64,000 nucleotides of DNA from Lacrimispora sphenoides JCM 1415 (GTDB lineage Bacteria > Bacillota > Clostridia > Lachnospirales > Lachnospiraceae), in contig NZ_LT630003.1 in NCBI RefSeq assembly GCF_900105615.1, forward strand, positions 1,426,001 to 1,490,000, in the 5' to 3' direction. The notes beneath the pieces are model-generated. The model was given only the letters and a program-made list of their open reading frames with translations. It was not told where the DNA came from and did not search any database. Positions 1 to 7,942 of this stretch are shown in pieces; within the stretch, counting starts at the first letter, position 1, and each line of letters starts with the position of its first letter. The translations under genes were made by a program, and so were the position numbers.

Positions 1-277
1 TGGCTACCCCAAGCCCCATCAGGCTTAAATCGGGATGCCTCCGGACATTGGTAATGCCTGATTTTTCTATGCTCGCTTTAGAAGTAAGTGTAAAAAGAGA
101 GGGGAAGTTATCGTAAGGGTACCGTCCCAGGTCACAGGCGTCCATATTGTTTTTCCATATATGCATCAATGAATATTTATCATTTAAAACCGTAAGATTA
201 TTACCCGTATCAAAACCGGGAACTAAAGAATTACTAATGATCAAGTCATAATATTCGTTATCCAATATTTTATTCAT
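1..277 (-). CDS. S8 family (subtilisin-like) peptidase, Csp-type, N-terminal fragment
   Basis: Only the first 92 codons are inside the window; the gene runs off the left edge. The reading frame is open from an ATG at 277 preceded by a GGGGG-type RBS. The N-terminus (MNKILDNEYYDLIISNS...) and the later stretch GRYPYDNFPSLFTLTS match, from memory, the pro-region of the clostridial S8 proteases related to germination proteases CspB/CspBA. The catalytic domain (Asp/His/Ser) is not in view, so activity versus pseudoprotease cannot be judged. Csp proteases cleave the cortex lytic enzyme SleC during germination; that role is inferred from family only. Confidence 0.7.
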   Translation of the reverse strand, partial: MNKILDNEYYDLIISNSLVPGFDTGNNLTVLNDKYSLMHIWKNNMDACDLGRYPYDNFPSLFTLTSKASIEKSGITNVRRHPDLSLMGLGVA

Positions 278-352
278 GCGAATGCCCCCAACCTGCTATT
301 TTAAACGCAGTATATAGTTATCTTATGCATGCATATGGGGGTTCATGAAAGG

Positions 353-898
353 TTACCGTTCTTTGGGGGAGTCAATGCCGCTAAAGGAATTGTAGTAAAC
401 AGTATGGTCTATAGCAAACCGTTTCTCATGAAGAGGGTGAGGAGCGCAGTTTTCTCCGGGATAACCCATGGGAAGCAGAGCAACAGGAATTAAATGTTCC
501 GGAATATCAAATGACGAACGGATGCATACAGGGTCAAAATGACCTACCCAGGTACTGCCTAATCCTAAATCAGCCGCTTCAAGCATCATCTGCGTGGCAA
601 CTATGCTTGCGTCAACTTCTCCCATATCCTTATTGTCGTAAGACCTTTTCCAGCTGACCGTGGAATCATAACATACCAGCAAAGCCAGAGGAGCATGAAA
701 ATGATAGGTGGTGCAGGATTTTAATTTACCAAGATTTTCTTCACTGTCAATGACAAGAATCCGCTGGGGCTGATAATTCACAGCAGTAGGAGCGATTCTT
801 CCGGCTTCCAGGATCAAATCCAGTTTTTCCTTTTCTATTTTCCGGTCGCTGAATTTTCTCATTGAGTAACGTTCTTTTGCCAATTGTAAAAATTCCAT
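353..898 (-). CDS. nitroreductase family protein (FMN-dependent)
   Basis: A 181-residue protein of the usual single-domain nitroreductase length. The N-terminal Y-S-M-R-K-F signature (about residues 11-16) and APTAVNYQPQRILV (about 36-50) are the FMN-phosphate and isoalloxazine-contacting segments of the family; the C-terminal part keeps the GLGSTWVGHF and LLPMGYPGE segments. These enzymes use NAD(P)H to reduce nitroaromatics, quinones or related substrates; the substrate here is unknown. An AAGGAG-type RBS lies just upstream of the ATG. It is a single gene facing the same way as its neighbours, separated from the upstream minus-strand gene by a strong hairpin terminator. Confidence 0.85.
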   Translation of the reverse strand: MEFLQLAKERYSMRKFSDRKIEKEKLDLILEAGRIAPTAVNYQPQRILVIDSEENLGKLKSCTTYHFHAPLALLVCYDSTVSWKRSYDNKDMGEVDASIVATQMMLEAADLGLGSTWVGHFDPVCIRSSFDIPEHLIPVALLPMGYPGENCAPHPLHEKRFAIDHTVYYNSFSGIDSPKER

Positions 899-954
899 AA
901 TAACATCTCCTTCTGTTTTTTATAAGCTTACTATAGCATAAAAAGGAAAATAGG

Positions 955-991
955 AAAAGACGGAACCGGTCCGTAAGGACTGTCCGTCTTT
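955..991 (-). terminator. Rho-independent terminator, bidirectional shape
   Basis: AAAAGACGGA (955-964) pairs with TCCGTCTTTT (982-991), with an inner GGTCC/GGACT extension. T-runs on both strands let it end transcription of the membrane protein at 1003-2061. Confidence 0.8.
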
Positions 992-1002
992 TTCGTGTGA
1001 AA

Positions 1003-2061
1003 TCATCCCAGCGGAGTTGTCTTTCCTGTTACTTCATCGTACTGAGAAGCCACATTGCTGGTTTCATAGTCAAATAAATAGGTGGCTATATAAATCAGGG
1101 TGCTGTCAGGCTGCCGTTTGTATGTCCTGACTGTATAGTAATTTTTTCCTTCGATTTTAGATAATCCAGGAGATGCGATAAATTCGTAAGAGTCGGCAGC
1201 TTCCGCCAGGCCAAGCGTTTCCTGGCTTAGGGAGCGGACGGCATCCTCTGCCTGCTCTATGGTATTGGACGCTTTTGGCTGTTTATCAAAATCCGCAATT
1301 ATCTTTTTCTGCTGATTCCACTGGTCTTTAAAATAGGTGCTCCAGGGCTGGTTTTCTTTACTGGTGGTTACGGTATAGCTGTCAGCTTCGGATTCCAGGG
1401 TAATGGAAAGATAGGAAGCGGAATCTTTAGACGGCCCGGCAAGCTGATAAAACTCTGAGCTTGTCTTAAGGGTCTCGTCTGCAGAAGGCTGTCCGGACTC
1501 TGACTGTTCGGGTTTATCCGTTACGTTAATGAAATTCTTTTTCCCTTCCAGATAATCCATGTAGCTTTTTATATCAGCGGAGGTATCATCCACATGAATA
1601 TACTTGTAACTCGCCCCCGGGCCGGAGGTTCGTGAAGCAGTGCCGGCAGAAGATTCCGCAGGTATATCGTTCTGATCAGCGGGTTCCTTCGTTTCTGTAT
1701 CAGGGCTGGTTTCAGAAGCCTCCAGCTTTTCAAAATCGCGTTCGCCAACAATTTCAGTTACCGAAGAAATATCTTCTTCTTTCGAAAAGTAGTAGGTTGG
1801 CGCTACTCCTGCCTTTTCTTCCGGCTCCCCCTTCTTTTGGGAAGTAAGCAGAATAATGGCCTGAACAGATCCCATAATAACGATCAGCAGGGCGGCTCCC
1901 ATCAATACGAGAACTCTTTTATTTTTAGGTAATAGACCTTTTCCTTTGTCTTTTGGAACTTTGGCCGGTTTTGCTTTATTTTGTTTGTTTTTTACTGCAT
2001 TCCCTTTTTTTGAGGGTGTCTTGGGTATCTTCTCATTTTTGGATTTTATATTTTTTAGCAT
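1003..2061 (-). CDS. membrane-anchored protein of unknown function
   Basis: I do not recognise a family. From the chosen ATG at 2061 the protein is 352 residues: a Lys-rich, Pro-containing cytoplasmic tail of about 50 residues, one hydrophobic segment (VLVLMGAALLIVIMGSVQ, about residues 49-70), then a long polar, Ser/Thr/Glu-rich stretch, and a folded-looking C-terminal half with alternating beta-type segments (YYTVRTYKRQPDSTLIYIATYLFDY). The orientation suggests an extracytoplasmic C-terminal domain. The longer open frame reaching 2169 is disfavoured: an AAGG sequence sits about 9 nt ahead of the ATG at 2061, and the extra 36 residues have no RBS and read through a direct repeat. A second ATG at 2070 is immediately adjacent to the same AAGG and is less likely. 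Confidence 0.65.
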   Translation of the reverse strand: MLKNIKSKNEKIPKTPSKKGNAVKNKQNKAKPAKVPKDKGKGLLPKNKRVLVLMGAALLIVIMGSVQAIILLTSQKKGEPEEKAGVAPTYYFSKEEDISSVTEIVGERDFEKLEASETSPDTETKEPADQNDIPAESSAGTASRTSGPGASYKYIHVDDTSADIKSYMDYLEGKKNFINVTDKPEQSESGQPSADETLKTSSEFYQLAGPSKDSASYLSITLESEADSYTVTTSKENQPWSTYFKDQWNQQKKIIADFDKQPKASNTIEQAEDAVRSLSQETLGLAEAADSYEFIASPGLSKIEGKNYYTVRTYKRQPDSTLIYIATYLFDYETSNVASQYDEVTGKTTPLG

Positions 2062-2137
2062 AAAGTTCATCCTTGTGTAATTATTGATGCAGCCTACAGT
2101 TAAATGGCTGTATGACATCGCTACCCATATATCGGTT

Positions 2138-2174
2138 GATTCCAGACAAAAAATAAGGATTCCAGACAAAAAAT
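2138..2174. repeat. short tandem direct repeat, 17-nt unit, 20-nt period
   Basis: GATTCCAGACAAAAAAT occurs at 2138-2154 and again, identically, at 2158-2174, just downstream of tetR and upstream of the membrane-protein gene. No function is evident. Confidence 0.85.
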
Positions 2175-2181
2175 GATTTGT

Positions 2182-2763
2182 TTAAACAGCAAGGAGCTTT
2201 TGTGCAGTTCCCATGATCATCTTATCCACAAATTCGGCTACCTCTTCCTTTGGCTGCTGCATATCCGTATCAAGCCACTGTTTCAGGACACCGGTCAGTC
2301 CATAAGTGATAAATTCAAGGTAATAGTTCAGGGTTACTTCCCTGGCAGCAGGATACTGCTCCCTGATGATTGTTGTGCCGTTTTTTAAAACAAGGGTATG
2401 GAAGCGGTTTACAAAATCATTGGAGGAGCTGTTCTCAAAAAGGATCTTACATATCTTTTTGTTCTCCTCAATATAATGAATGATTGGTATGACAACGGGC
2501 AGGAGTGAACCCTTTTTAAAGGCATAGCGGCAGTTGCTTACCATATCCTGAAAATCATTTAAGACTTCGGATTCCATTTCCTGTAACAGGCTGTAAGTAT
2601 CTGCATAGTGAAGATAAAAAGTACCCCGGTTTAAATCTGCCAGTTCCGTGATGTCTTTCACGGAAATATTCTTAAAGTCCTTTTTTTCCATGAGTTCAAG
2701 AAGACTTTCTTTCAATAACTTCTGAGTTTTTCGGATGCGGCGATCCTGTTTTTGAGTTTCCAT
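2182..2763 (-). CDS. TetR/AcrR family transcriptional regulator
   Basis: A 193-residue protein with the TetR N-terminal DNA-binding domain: helix-turn-helix about residues 24-46, with ISVKDITELADLNRGTFYLHY as recognisable turn and recognition helices. The C-terminal ligand-binding half is all helical and variable, and resembles the TetR_C subgroup often found beside exporters. The start ATG at 2763 has GGAGG 7 nt upstream. It is transcribed divergently from the MMPL exporter gene, with about 240 bp between them that contain an excellent exporter promoter and an 8-bp palindrome over the expected start point. The simplest reading is a local repressor of the exporter; the inducer is unknown. Confidence 0.9.
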   Translation of the reverse strand: METQKQDRRIRKTQKLLKESLLELMEKKDFKNISVKDITELADLNRGTFYLHYADTYSLLQEMESEVLNDFQDMVSNCRYAFKKGSLLPVVIPIIHYIEENKKICKILFENSSSNDFVNRFHTLVLKNGTTIIREQYPAAREVTLNYYLEFITYGLTGVLKQWLDTDMQQPKEEVAEFVDKMIMGTAQKLLAV

Positions 2764-2910
2764 ATGATTCCTCCAATTGTGTTTCTGGACTTGTTTCTCA
2801 TTTCAGCACCTGAATCTCTGAAATTTATGAACGCTATATCAAAGAGTGTTGAGTATTGTATGAAAAAAGATTTTTTGATTATTAATGAATCTTTCTTCAT
2901 TCATTGATTA

Positions 2911-2949
2911 TTGAAACTTATTTACAAGAGTATTATAATGTACACGTGT
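2911..2949 (+). promoter_or_regulatory. promoter of the MMPL operon with candidate TetR operator
   Basis: TTGAAA (2911-2916) and TATAAT (2934-2939) are separated by 17 nt. The palindrome ACACGTGT (2942-2949) follows the -10 box and would overlap the transcription start, a usual position for a repressor site. That the divergent TetR protein binds it is inference. Confidence 0.75.
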
Positions 2950-3004
2950 TCAAAAGTCAATTAAGGTTCCGTTAAAAGAAAAGTGATGGGTAATGGAGGA
3001 AAAT

Positions 3005-5188
3005 ATGAAAAAAGACAAAAGTTTATTTGATAGAATCGTACATATCATTGTGTTCAAGGGAAAGGAAATAGAGATTTTTTTCTTTCTTACGGCCATCATC
3101 TGTGCAATCTGTTTTCCTTTTGTAAAGGTAAATTACGATTTAAGTAAATACCTGCCGCAGTTTGCCCAGACGAAACAGGCCCTTGATGTGATGGAGGATG
3201 AGTTTGGATATCCTGGAATGGCACGGATCATGGTAGAGGATGTAAGCCTTCCGGAAGCTCAAAAAATAAGACGGCAGATATCGGATCTGGAAGGGGTGGA
3301 TCTGGTCATAGGTCCTGATATGACAACAAATGTCTATATGGGAGCCTCATTTTTGGACCAGGGGATTACCGATATGATGTCTGTGGATGCCTTTTCCATG
3401 GAAGACTATTATCATGATGGGTATGCTCAGATGGATGTAATATTTGAAAATGGTGATGATAGTCCGGTGACCCGGAAAGCGGTAGACGGGATTTATGAAA
3501 TTGTAGGAAAAGACAGAGGCTATTTTGCAGGAAGCGCCGTATCCAGTAAAGAGCGGGAAGAGTCCATAACAAAAGAGATTACCATGGCCATTGGAATGGC
3601 GTTAGTAATTATCTGGGTGATCTTAACTCTTACCACAACATCCTGGATGGAGCCGTTTTTGTTTATTTTCGTCATGATAGTGGCCATCGTTATGAATATG
3701 GGATCCAACCTGATGTTTGGCACCATATCATTTTTTACCTTTTCCACGGCAGCCATTTTGCAATTGGCAGTGTCCATGGATTATTCCATTTTCCTTTTAC
3801 ATACTTTTACGGCAATTAAGGATACCGGCATAGAGATACACGAAGCCATGGAATTGGCAGTAAAGGAATCCTGCAGTTCTATTCTGGCAAGTGGTGCTAC
3901 TACTATTGTAGGATTTCTTGTGATTGCGTTCATGCGTTTTACCATCGGCAAGGACGTGGGTTTTGTGCTGACGAAGGGAATTCTCTGCAGCCTGGCTACC
4001 GTACTGTTCCTTATGCCGACCTTGATCCTGCACTTTAATGATAAGATTGAAAAAACAGCTCATAAACCATTCCTTCCTTCTTTTGACCGGTTTGCAGTGT
4101 TGATGAACCAGATCAGGAAGCCTGTTTTTGTAATTGCCATTTTCCTGGCTGTTCCCTGTTATTTCGGACAGAGCATGAACGTTTTCTACTACGGGGATGA
4201 TGCCATTGGAGCCGGACCTGGAACCAGAGTTTATGAGGATACCAGGGCAATCAATGAGGAATTCGGAAAATCAAACATGATCATCGGAATTGTTCCAAAT
4301 GGATCTGTTGTAACGGAACGGCAGCTGACAGAAGCTTTGGAGGACTTAGATTTTGTAAATTATGCCATGTCCATGGCAGGGACCATACCGAAGGGAATTC
4401 CGGAAAGCTTTCTTCCGGAAAAAGTGTCGGAGCAGCTTCGTAGTGAAAAGTACGCAAGGCTTTTGATTTCCCTAAACACGGTCCAGGAGAGTCCGTATGC
4501 CTTTGAATGCAGCCAAAAGCTGGAACAATTGATCAGGGAGTACTATCCGGAAGATGCCTATGTAATAGGCATGACCCCCACGACGATTGATATCCGTGAC
4601 ATTTTAACGGATGACTACAATAAGGTTTCACTGTTGTCTTTGGCGGGAGTGGCTTTGGTTGTTTTTGCAACCTTCCGGTCTGTTCTGGTACCGATCCTTG
4701 TAATTATACCGATTGAAGTGGCCATTTATTTAAACATGACGTTACCTTATGTACTGGGAGACTACATGGTATACATCGGATACATCATCGTAAGCTGCCT
4801 GCAGCTGGGAGCTACCATTGATTATTCCATCCTGATGACCAATAATTATCTGGGCTTCCGAAAAACCATGAACAATACGGACTCCGCCAAGGCTGCTATT
4901 TCGAAAAGTACCCTTTCCATTCTGACGTCAGGCGGTATCCTTACGGTAGTCGGTTATCTTTTGTATTTTACATCGTCCATACAAGCAATTTCCCAGGTGG
5001 GACGCCTGGTGGGAAGGGGAGCGCTTTTAAGCATGATTTTGGTACTTTCCCTTCTTCCTGCCTTGCTTAGCACCTTTGACAAGCAGATCCAGAATCAGCA
5101 GTTCCGTGCGGCAAAGAGAAGAGAAAAACGACGTTTAAGATATGGAAAAGTGAAAATCAAAGGAGAGAACGATCATGAAGAAGTATAA
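3005..5188 (+). CDS. MMPL/RND family exporter
   Basis: From the ATG at 3005 the protein is 727 residues, with two homologous halves. Each half has one N-terminal transmembrane helix, an extracytoplasmic domain and a cluster of five helices. Both halves keep the Asp-Tyr pair of MmpL-type proton-driven transporters in the fourth helix: LAVSMDYSIF in the first half and LGATIDYSIL in the second. The C-terminal cytoplasmic tail is short and basic (KRREKRRLRYGKVK). The ATG at 3005 is preferred over 2993 because GGAGGA (2995-3000) lies between them. The family exports lipids, drugs or peptides; nothing here shows the substrate. The stop codon overlaps the next gene by 14 bp, so the two products are probably co-translated and work together. 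Confidence 0.9.
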   Translation: MKKDKSLFDRIVHIIVFKGKEIEIFFFLTAIICAICFPFVKVNYDLSKYLPQFAQTKQALDVMEDEFGYPGMARIMVEDVSLPEAQKIRRQISDLEGVDLVIGPDMTTNVYMGASFLDQGITDMMSVDAFSMEDYYHDGYAQMDVIFENGDDSPVTRKAVDGIYEIVGKDRGYFAGSAVSSKEREESITKEITMAIGMALVIIWVILTLTTTSWMEPFLFIFVMIVAIVMNMGSNLMFGTISFFTFSTAAILQLAVSMDYSIFLLHTFTAIKDTGIEIHEAMELAVKESCSSILASGATTIVGFLVIAFMRFTIGKDVGFVLTKGILCSLATVLFLMPTLILHFNDKIEKTAHKPFLPSFDRFAVLMNQIRKPVFVIAIFLAVPCYFGQSMNVFYYGDDAIGAGPGTRVYEDTRAINEEFGKSNMIIGIVPNGSVVTERQLTEALEDLDFVNYAMSMAGTIPKGIPESFLPEKVSEQLRSEKYARLLISLNTVQESPYAFECSQKLEQLIREYYPEDAYVIGMTPTTIDIRDILTDDYNKVSLLSLAGVALVVFATFRSVLVPILVIIPIEVAIYLNMTLPYVLGDYMVYIGYIIVSCLQLGATIDYSILMTNNYLGFRKTMNNTDSAKAAISKSTLSILTSGGILTVVGYLLYFTSSIQAISQVGRLVGRGALLSMILVLSLLPALLSTFDKQIQNQQFRAAKRREKRRLRYGKVKIKGENDHEEV

Positions 5189-7412
5189 TAGAATCCTAAG
5201 TATGGGCCTGGCTGTCATAGTCTCCCTTGAGTCCGTACTGCCGGCCATGGCCTCGCCTGATGTGCCCCAGTATGATGAAACGCTTTATGTGACCATGGAC
5301 CCTTATGGGGAGATCAAGGAAAGCAGCATCGTAAAGAATTACCAGATGAATGGAAACAGCATGGTAGTGGATTACGGTGTTTACGATAAGGTAATGAATT
5401 TAACGGACCATTCGGAGCCTGTGATAGGGGAAGACGGCTCTATCACCTTTTCTCCGGAAGAGACAGGAAACCGGTTTTATTTTGAAGGCCGGACCAAAAC
5501 AGAGAAATCCCAGCTTCCATGGGATATTAAAGTAAGTTATCGTTTAAACGGGGTAGAAAAAAAAGCAGAAGAGCTGGCTGGTGAAAAGGGCCTGATCGAA
5601 GTCAATGTAGATCTGGTTCCCAATCAAGGAGTTTCCGATTATTACCGGAATAACATGGCCCTAATGGCCAGCACAGTTGTAGATATGGATAAAAACTTAA
5701 GCCTGGAAGCGGAAGGCGCTCAGGTGCAGTCCATCGGTAATTTAAATATGGTTGTTTTCTTTCAACTGCCTGGAGAGGAAGGCCATTATTCCATCCGCAT
5801 CGGTACAGATGATTTTAAATTTTCCGGCTTAATTTTTACCATGGTCCCTTTAACAGTTAGCCAGCTTGATAAAATTGAAGATTTAAGAGATGCCAAGGAA
5901 ACCATGGAGGATTCGGCAGATGCAATCAGCGACAGTCTGGATGTGGTTTTAGACTCCATGGGAAACATGCAAAAAGGCATCGCAGATACGGCGGATGGTC
6001 TCAGGGGACTTGACAGGACCAGGCAGATATTTGCCGATTCCAAGGGTAAGGTGTATGAGAATGCGGATGAGGCTCTGGCAGCTCTTGACAATTTGTCCCA
6101 GACTATGAGGCCCTTTTATAACCATACGCAGAATGCCGGAAATGCTTTAAATGAGATCAGGACCCAGACAAATCATATGGTGGGAATTCTTGATGACCTG
6201 TCACCGGATCTTGGAGATCTGCAGGACAGTGTCCGGTATTTAAGAAATGAAGTGGATGACCTGCGGAGAATGGCGAAGGATTCTCAGACGGATATGAAAT
6301 CCCAGGCTTTTATGGGGCAGGTTAAAAAAATAGAAGGACACTTAAATACCCTGACAACGGAGCAGCAGCAGCTGGCAAAGGAACTTGCATCCCTTGGGCA
6401 GTCGCTTCCTAAGCTTGCGGCTCTTAGCAATACCTTAAGTACATCGGCGGCAGGGATGAAAAATACTGACTTACAGGATCTGATCCAGGAGATCCAGGAT
6501 GAAGGCCTGATGGACGAAGACGAGATATCTTCCTATTTGTTTAACGAAAAAGACTACTCTATTCCGGAAATAAATGCTCTTACCGGTTATCTGTCTTCCG
6601 CTTTGGCAACCGACCGTAAGGCCACCCCAAGCAATGGATCCAAGGAAATGCTGGAAGCATCCGCACCTTTAGCAGCGCTTCTTCCGCAGATCGTTAACAG
6701 CGGTGCGGGGCTGACCGGAGATCTGGGGAAAATGCTGGGGATGACCGAGATGCTGATGGCAGACTTACATTCCTTAAGAGGCCCGATAAACGGAGCGATT
6801 AACGGAGTAATTGACATAGCCACTGCTACAGGGAATATCTGTGATACGGCTGATGATCTGATCAACTCTGTGGATGGGTTAAATGGTATTTTAAACCGTC
6901 ATCATGATGAAATGATCGCGACCTTAAATGATATTGGAAAAATGACAGACAGCGCCTCCAGAGGCATTGATTCCATGAACGTATTTTTCCGGTCCCTTGA
7001 AAATCAGATGAAAGTGGTAGGCGATTCCTTAAACAGCAGTACGGAGAAAACCTTAAACGGCCTTGCCGGTACGTTAGATGAGGCAGGGAATGGACTGAAT
7101 CAGACCGAGGTATTGAGAAATGCAAAAAACACCATTAAGGATATGATTGATGACAAATGGGATGAATATACGATAGAAGATACAACCATTTTAAACATTG
7201 ATTTGGAAGCCTCTCCGATGTCCATGACCTCGGCAAAAAATCCGTCTCCCAGAAGCATTCAGATGATTCTGCGTACTGAGGAGATAAAAGATAAACAGGA
7301 CAGTGATGATGTAAAAGTGGATGAAGACTTTCAGCCTGATGGTAATTTTTTCCACCGCGTCGGGAATGTTTTCAAATATATTTGGAGAACTATTACTTCT
7401 GTTTTTAAATAA
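5175..7412 (+). CDS. secreted coiled-coil protein paired with the MMPL exporter
   Basis: 745 residues. A Sec signal peptide (about residues 1-27, with AMAS at the likely cleavage site) is followed by about 200 residues of beta-rich sequence without recognised domain, then roughly 450 residues of helical, heptad-like sequence (LRNEVDDLRRM, MVGILDDLSPDLGDL and many similar L-x-D/G patterns), and a short amphipathic basic tail (FKYIWRTITSVFK). Its coiled-coil part recalls the YhgE/Pip-like proteins that accompany RND/MMPL pumps in Firmicutes, but it lacks their obvious multi-helix membrane domain. The ATG lies inside the end of the exporter gene with AAAGGAG upstream. I infer a periplasm-like adaptor or scaffold for the pump; this is not demonstrated. 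Confidence 0.75.
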   Translation: MKKYNRILSMGLAVIVSLESVLPAMASPDVPQYDETLYVTMDPYGEIKESSIVKNYQMNGNSMVVDYGVYDKVMNLTDHSEPVIGEDGSITFSPEETGNRFYFEGRTKTEKSQLPWDIKVSYRLNGVEKKAEELAGEKGLIEVNVDLVPNQGVSDYYRNNMALMASTVVDMDKNLSLEAEGAQVQSIGNLNMVVFFQLPGEEGHYSIRIGTDDFKFSGLIFTMVPLTVSQLDKIEDLRDAKETMEDSADAISDSLDVVLDSMGNMQKGIADTADGLRGLDRTRQIFADSKGKVYENADEALAALDNLSQTMRPFYNHTQNAGNALNEIRTQTNHMVGILDDLSPDLGDLQDSVRYLRNEVDDLRRMAKDSQTDMKSQAFMGQVKKIEGHLNTLTTEQQQLAKELASLGQSLPKLAALSNTLSTSAAGMKNTDLQDLIQEIQDEGLMDEDEISSYLFNEKDYSIPEINALTGYLSSALATDRKATPSNGSKEMLEASAPLAALLPQIVNSGAGLTGDLGKMLGMTEMLMADLHSLRGPINGAINGVIDIATATGNICDTADDLINSVDGLNGILNRHHDEMIATLNDIGKMTDSASRGIDSMNVFFRSLENQMKVVGDSLNSSTEKTLNGLAGTLDEAGNGLNQTEVLRNAKNTIKDMIDDKWDEYTIEDTTILNIDLEASPMSMTSAKNPSPRSIQMILRTEEIKDKQDSDDVKVDEDFQPDGNFFHRVGNVFKYIWRTITSVFK

Positions 7413-7492
7413 CGGTACATAAGGACCTGTCCCATTTTGAACATGAAGAGAAACCATGGGAAAGAGCATTTAATCCATTATTTAGGCAATTA

Positions 7493-7565
7493 TTGTAACC
7501 ATCATTGATGCAATCAATGTAACCATCGTTCTATCCATCATTGTAACCATCGTTCTATCCTTCAT
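7493..7565. repeat. imperfect 23-nt tandem repeats in a long intergenic gap
   Basis: TGTAACCATCGTTCTATCC occurs at 7519-7537 and 7542-7560 (period 23), with a third degenerate copy (TTGTAACCATCATTG) starting near 7493. The whole 7413-7942 gap holds no convincing gene; besides these repeats it contains a hairpin and the SOS promoter listed next. Confidence 0.8.
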
Positions 7566-7713
7566 TGTATCCAGCTTTGCAAGGTTTCTAAACTCCAGCC
7601 GATTGCTTCAATCAGATGGCGCATGACGGAGCGGAATTTAATGGATATGTGCCGGAATAGCAGATGGTCAACCGCAAGGGGGCGGGGCTTTAAGATTTCA
7701 GGTTTATGAATTG

Positions 7714-7764
7714 GCAGCAGAAAGAGAGAGTATGCATTTCCGCCTCTTTTTCTGCTGCTATTTT
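7714..7764 (+). terminator. long hairpin followed by T-rich tract
   Basis: GCAGCAGAAAGAG (7714-7726) can pair with CTCTTTTTCTGCTGC (7744-7758), followed by TATTTT. It is a plausible terminator for transcripts coming from the exporter operon. Confidence 0.6.
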
Positions 7765-7861
7765 AATATGTATATTTTTTCTTATTTAAAAGATCCTCCA
7801 TATGCTATATCACATTTAGAAATCTCATAAACCCCGGACTATGTTAAATCTATAAAATTCA

Positions 7862-7931
7862 GAACATACATTCGAAAATACTTGAAAAAAAGATTTGCCT
7901 ATGCTACAATAAAAGAAAAGAACGTGTGTTC
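7862..7931 (+). promoter_or_regulatory. SOS-type promoter: -35/-10 plus LexA box
   Basis: TTGAAA (7882-7887) and TACAAT (7905-7910) have a 17-nt spacer. GAACGTGTGTTC (7920-7931) is a perfect match to the Gram-positive LexA/DinR core GAAC-N4-GTTC and sits between the start point and the RBS (GAGGTG, 7932-7937). A second, one-mismatch site GAACATACATTC (7862-7873) lies just upstream of the -35 box. The arrangement predicts LexA repression and induction by DNA damage. Confidence 0.8.
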
Positions 7932-7942
7932 GAGGTGATGAA

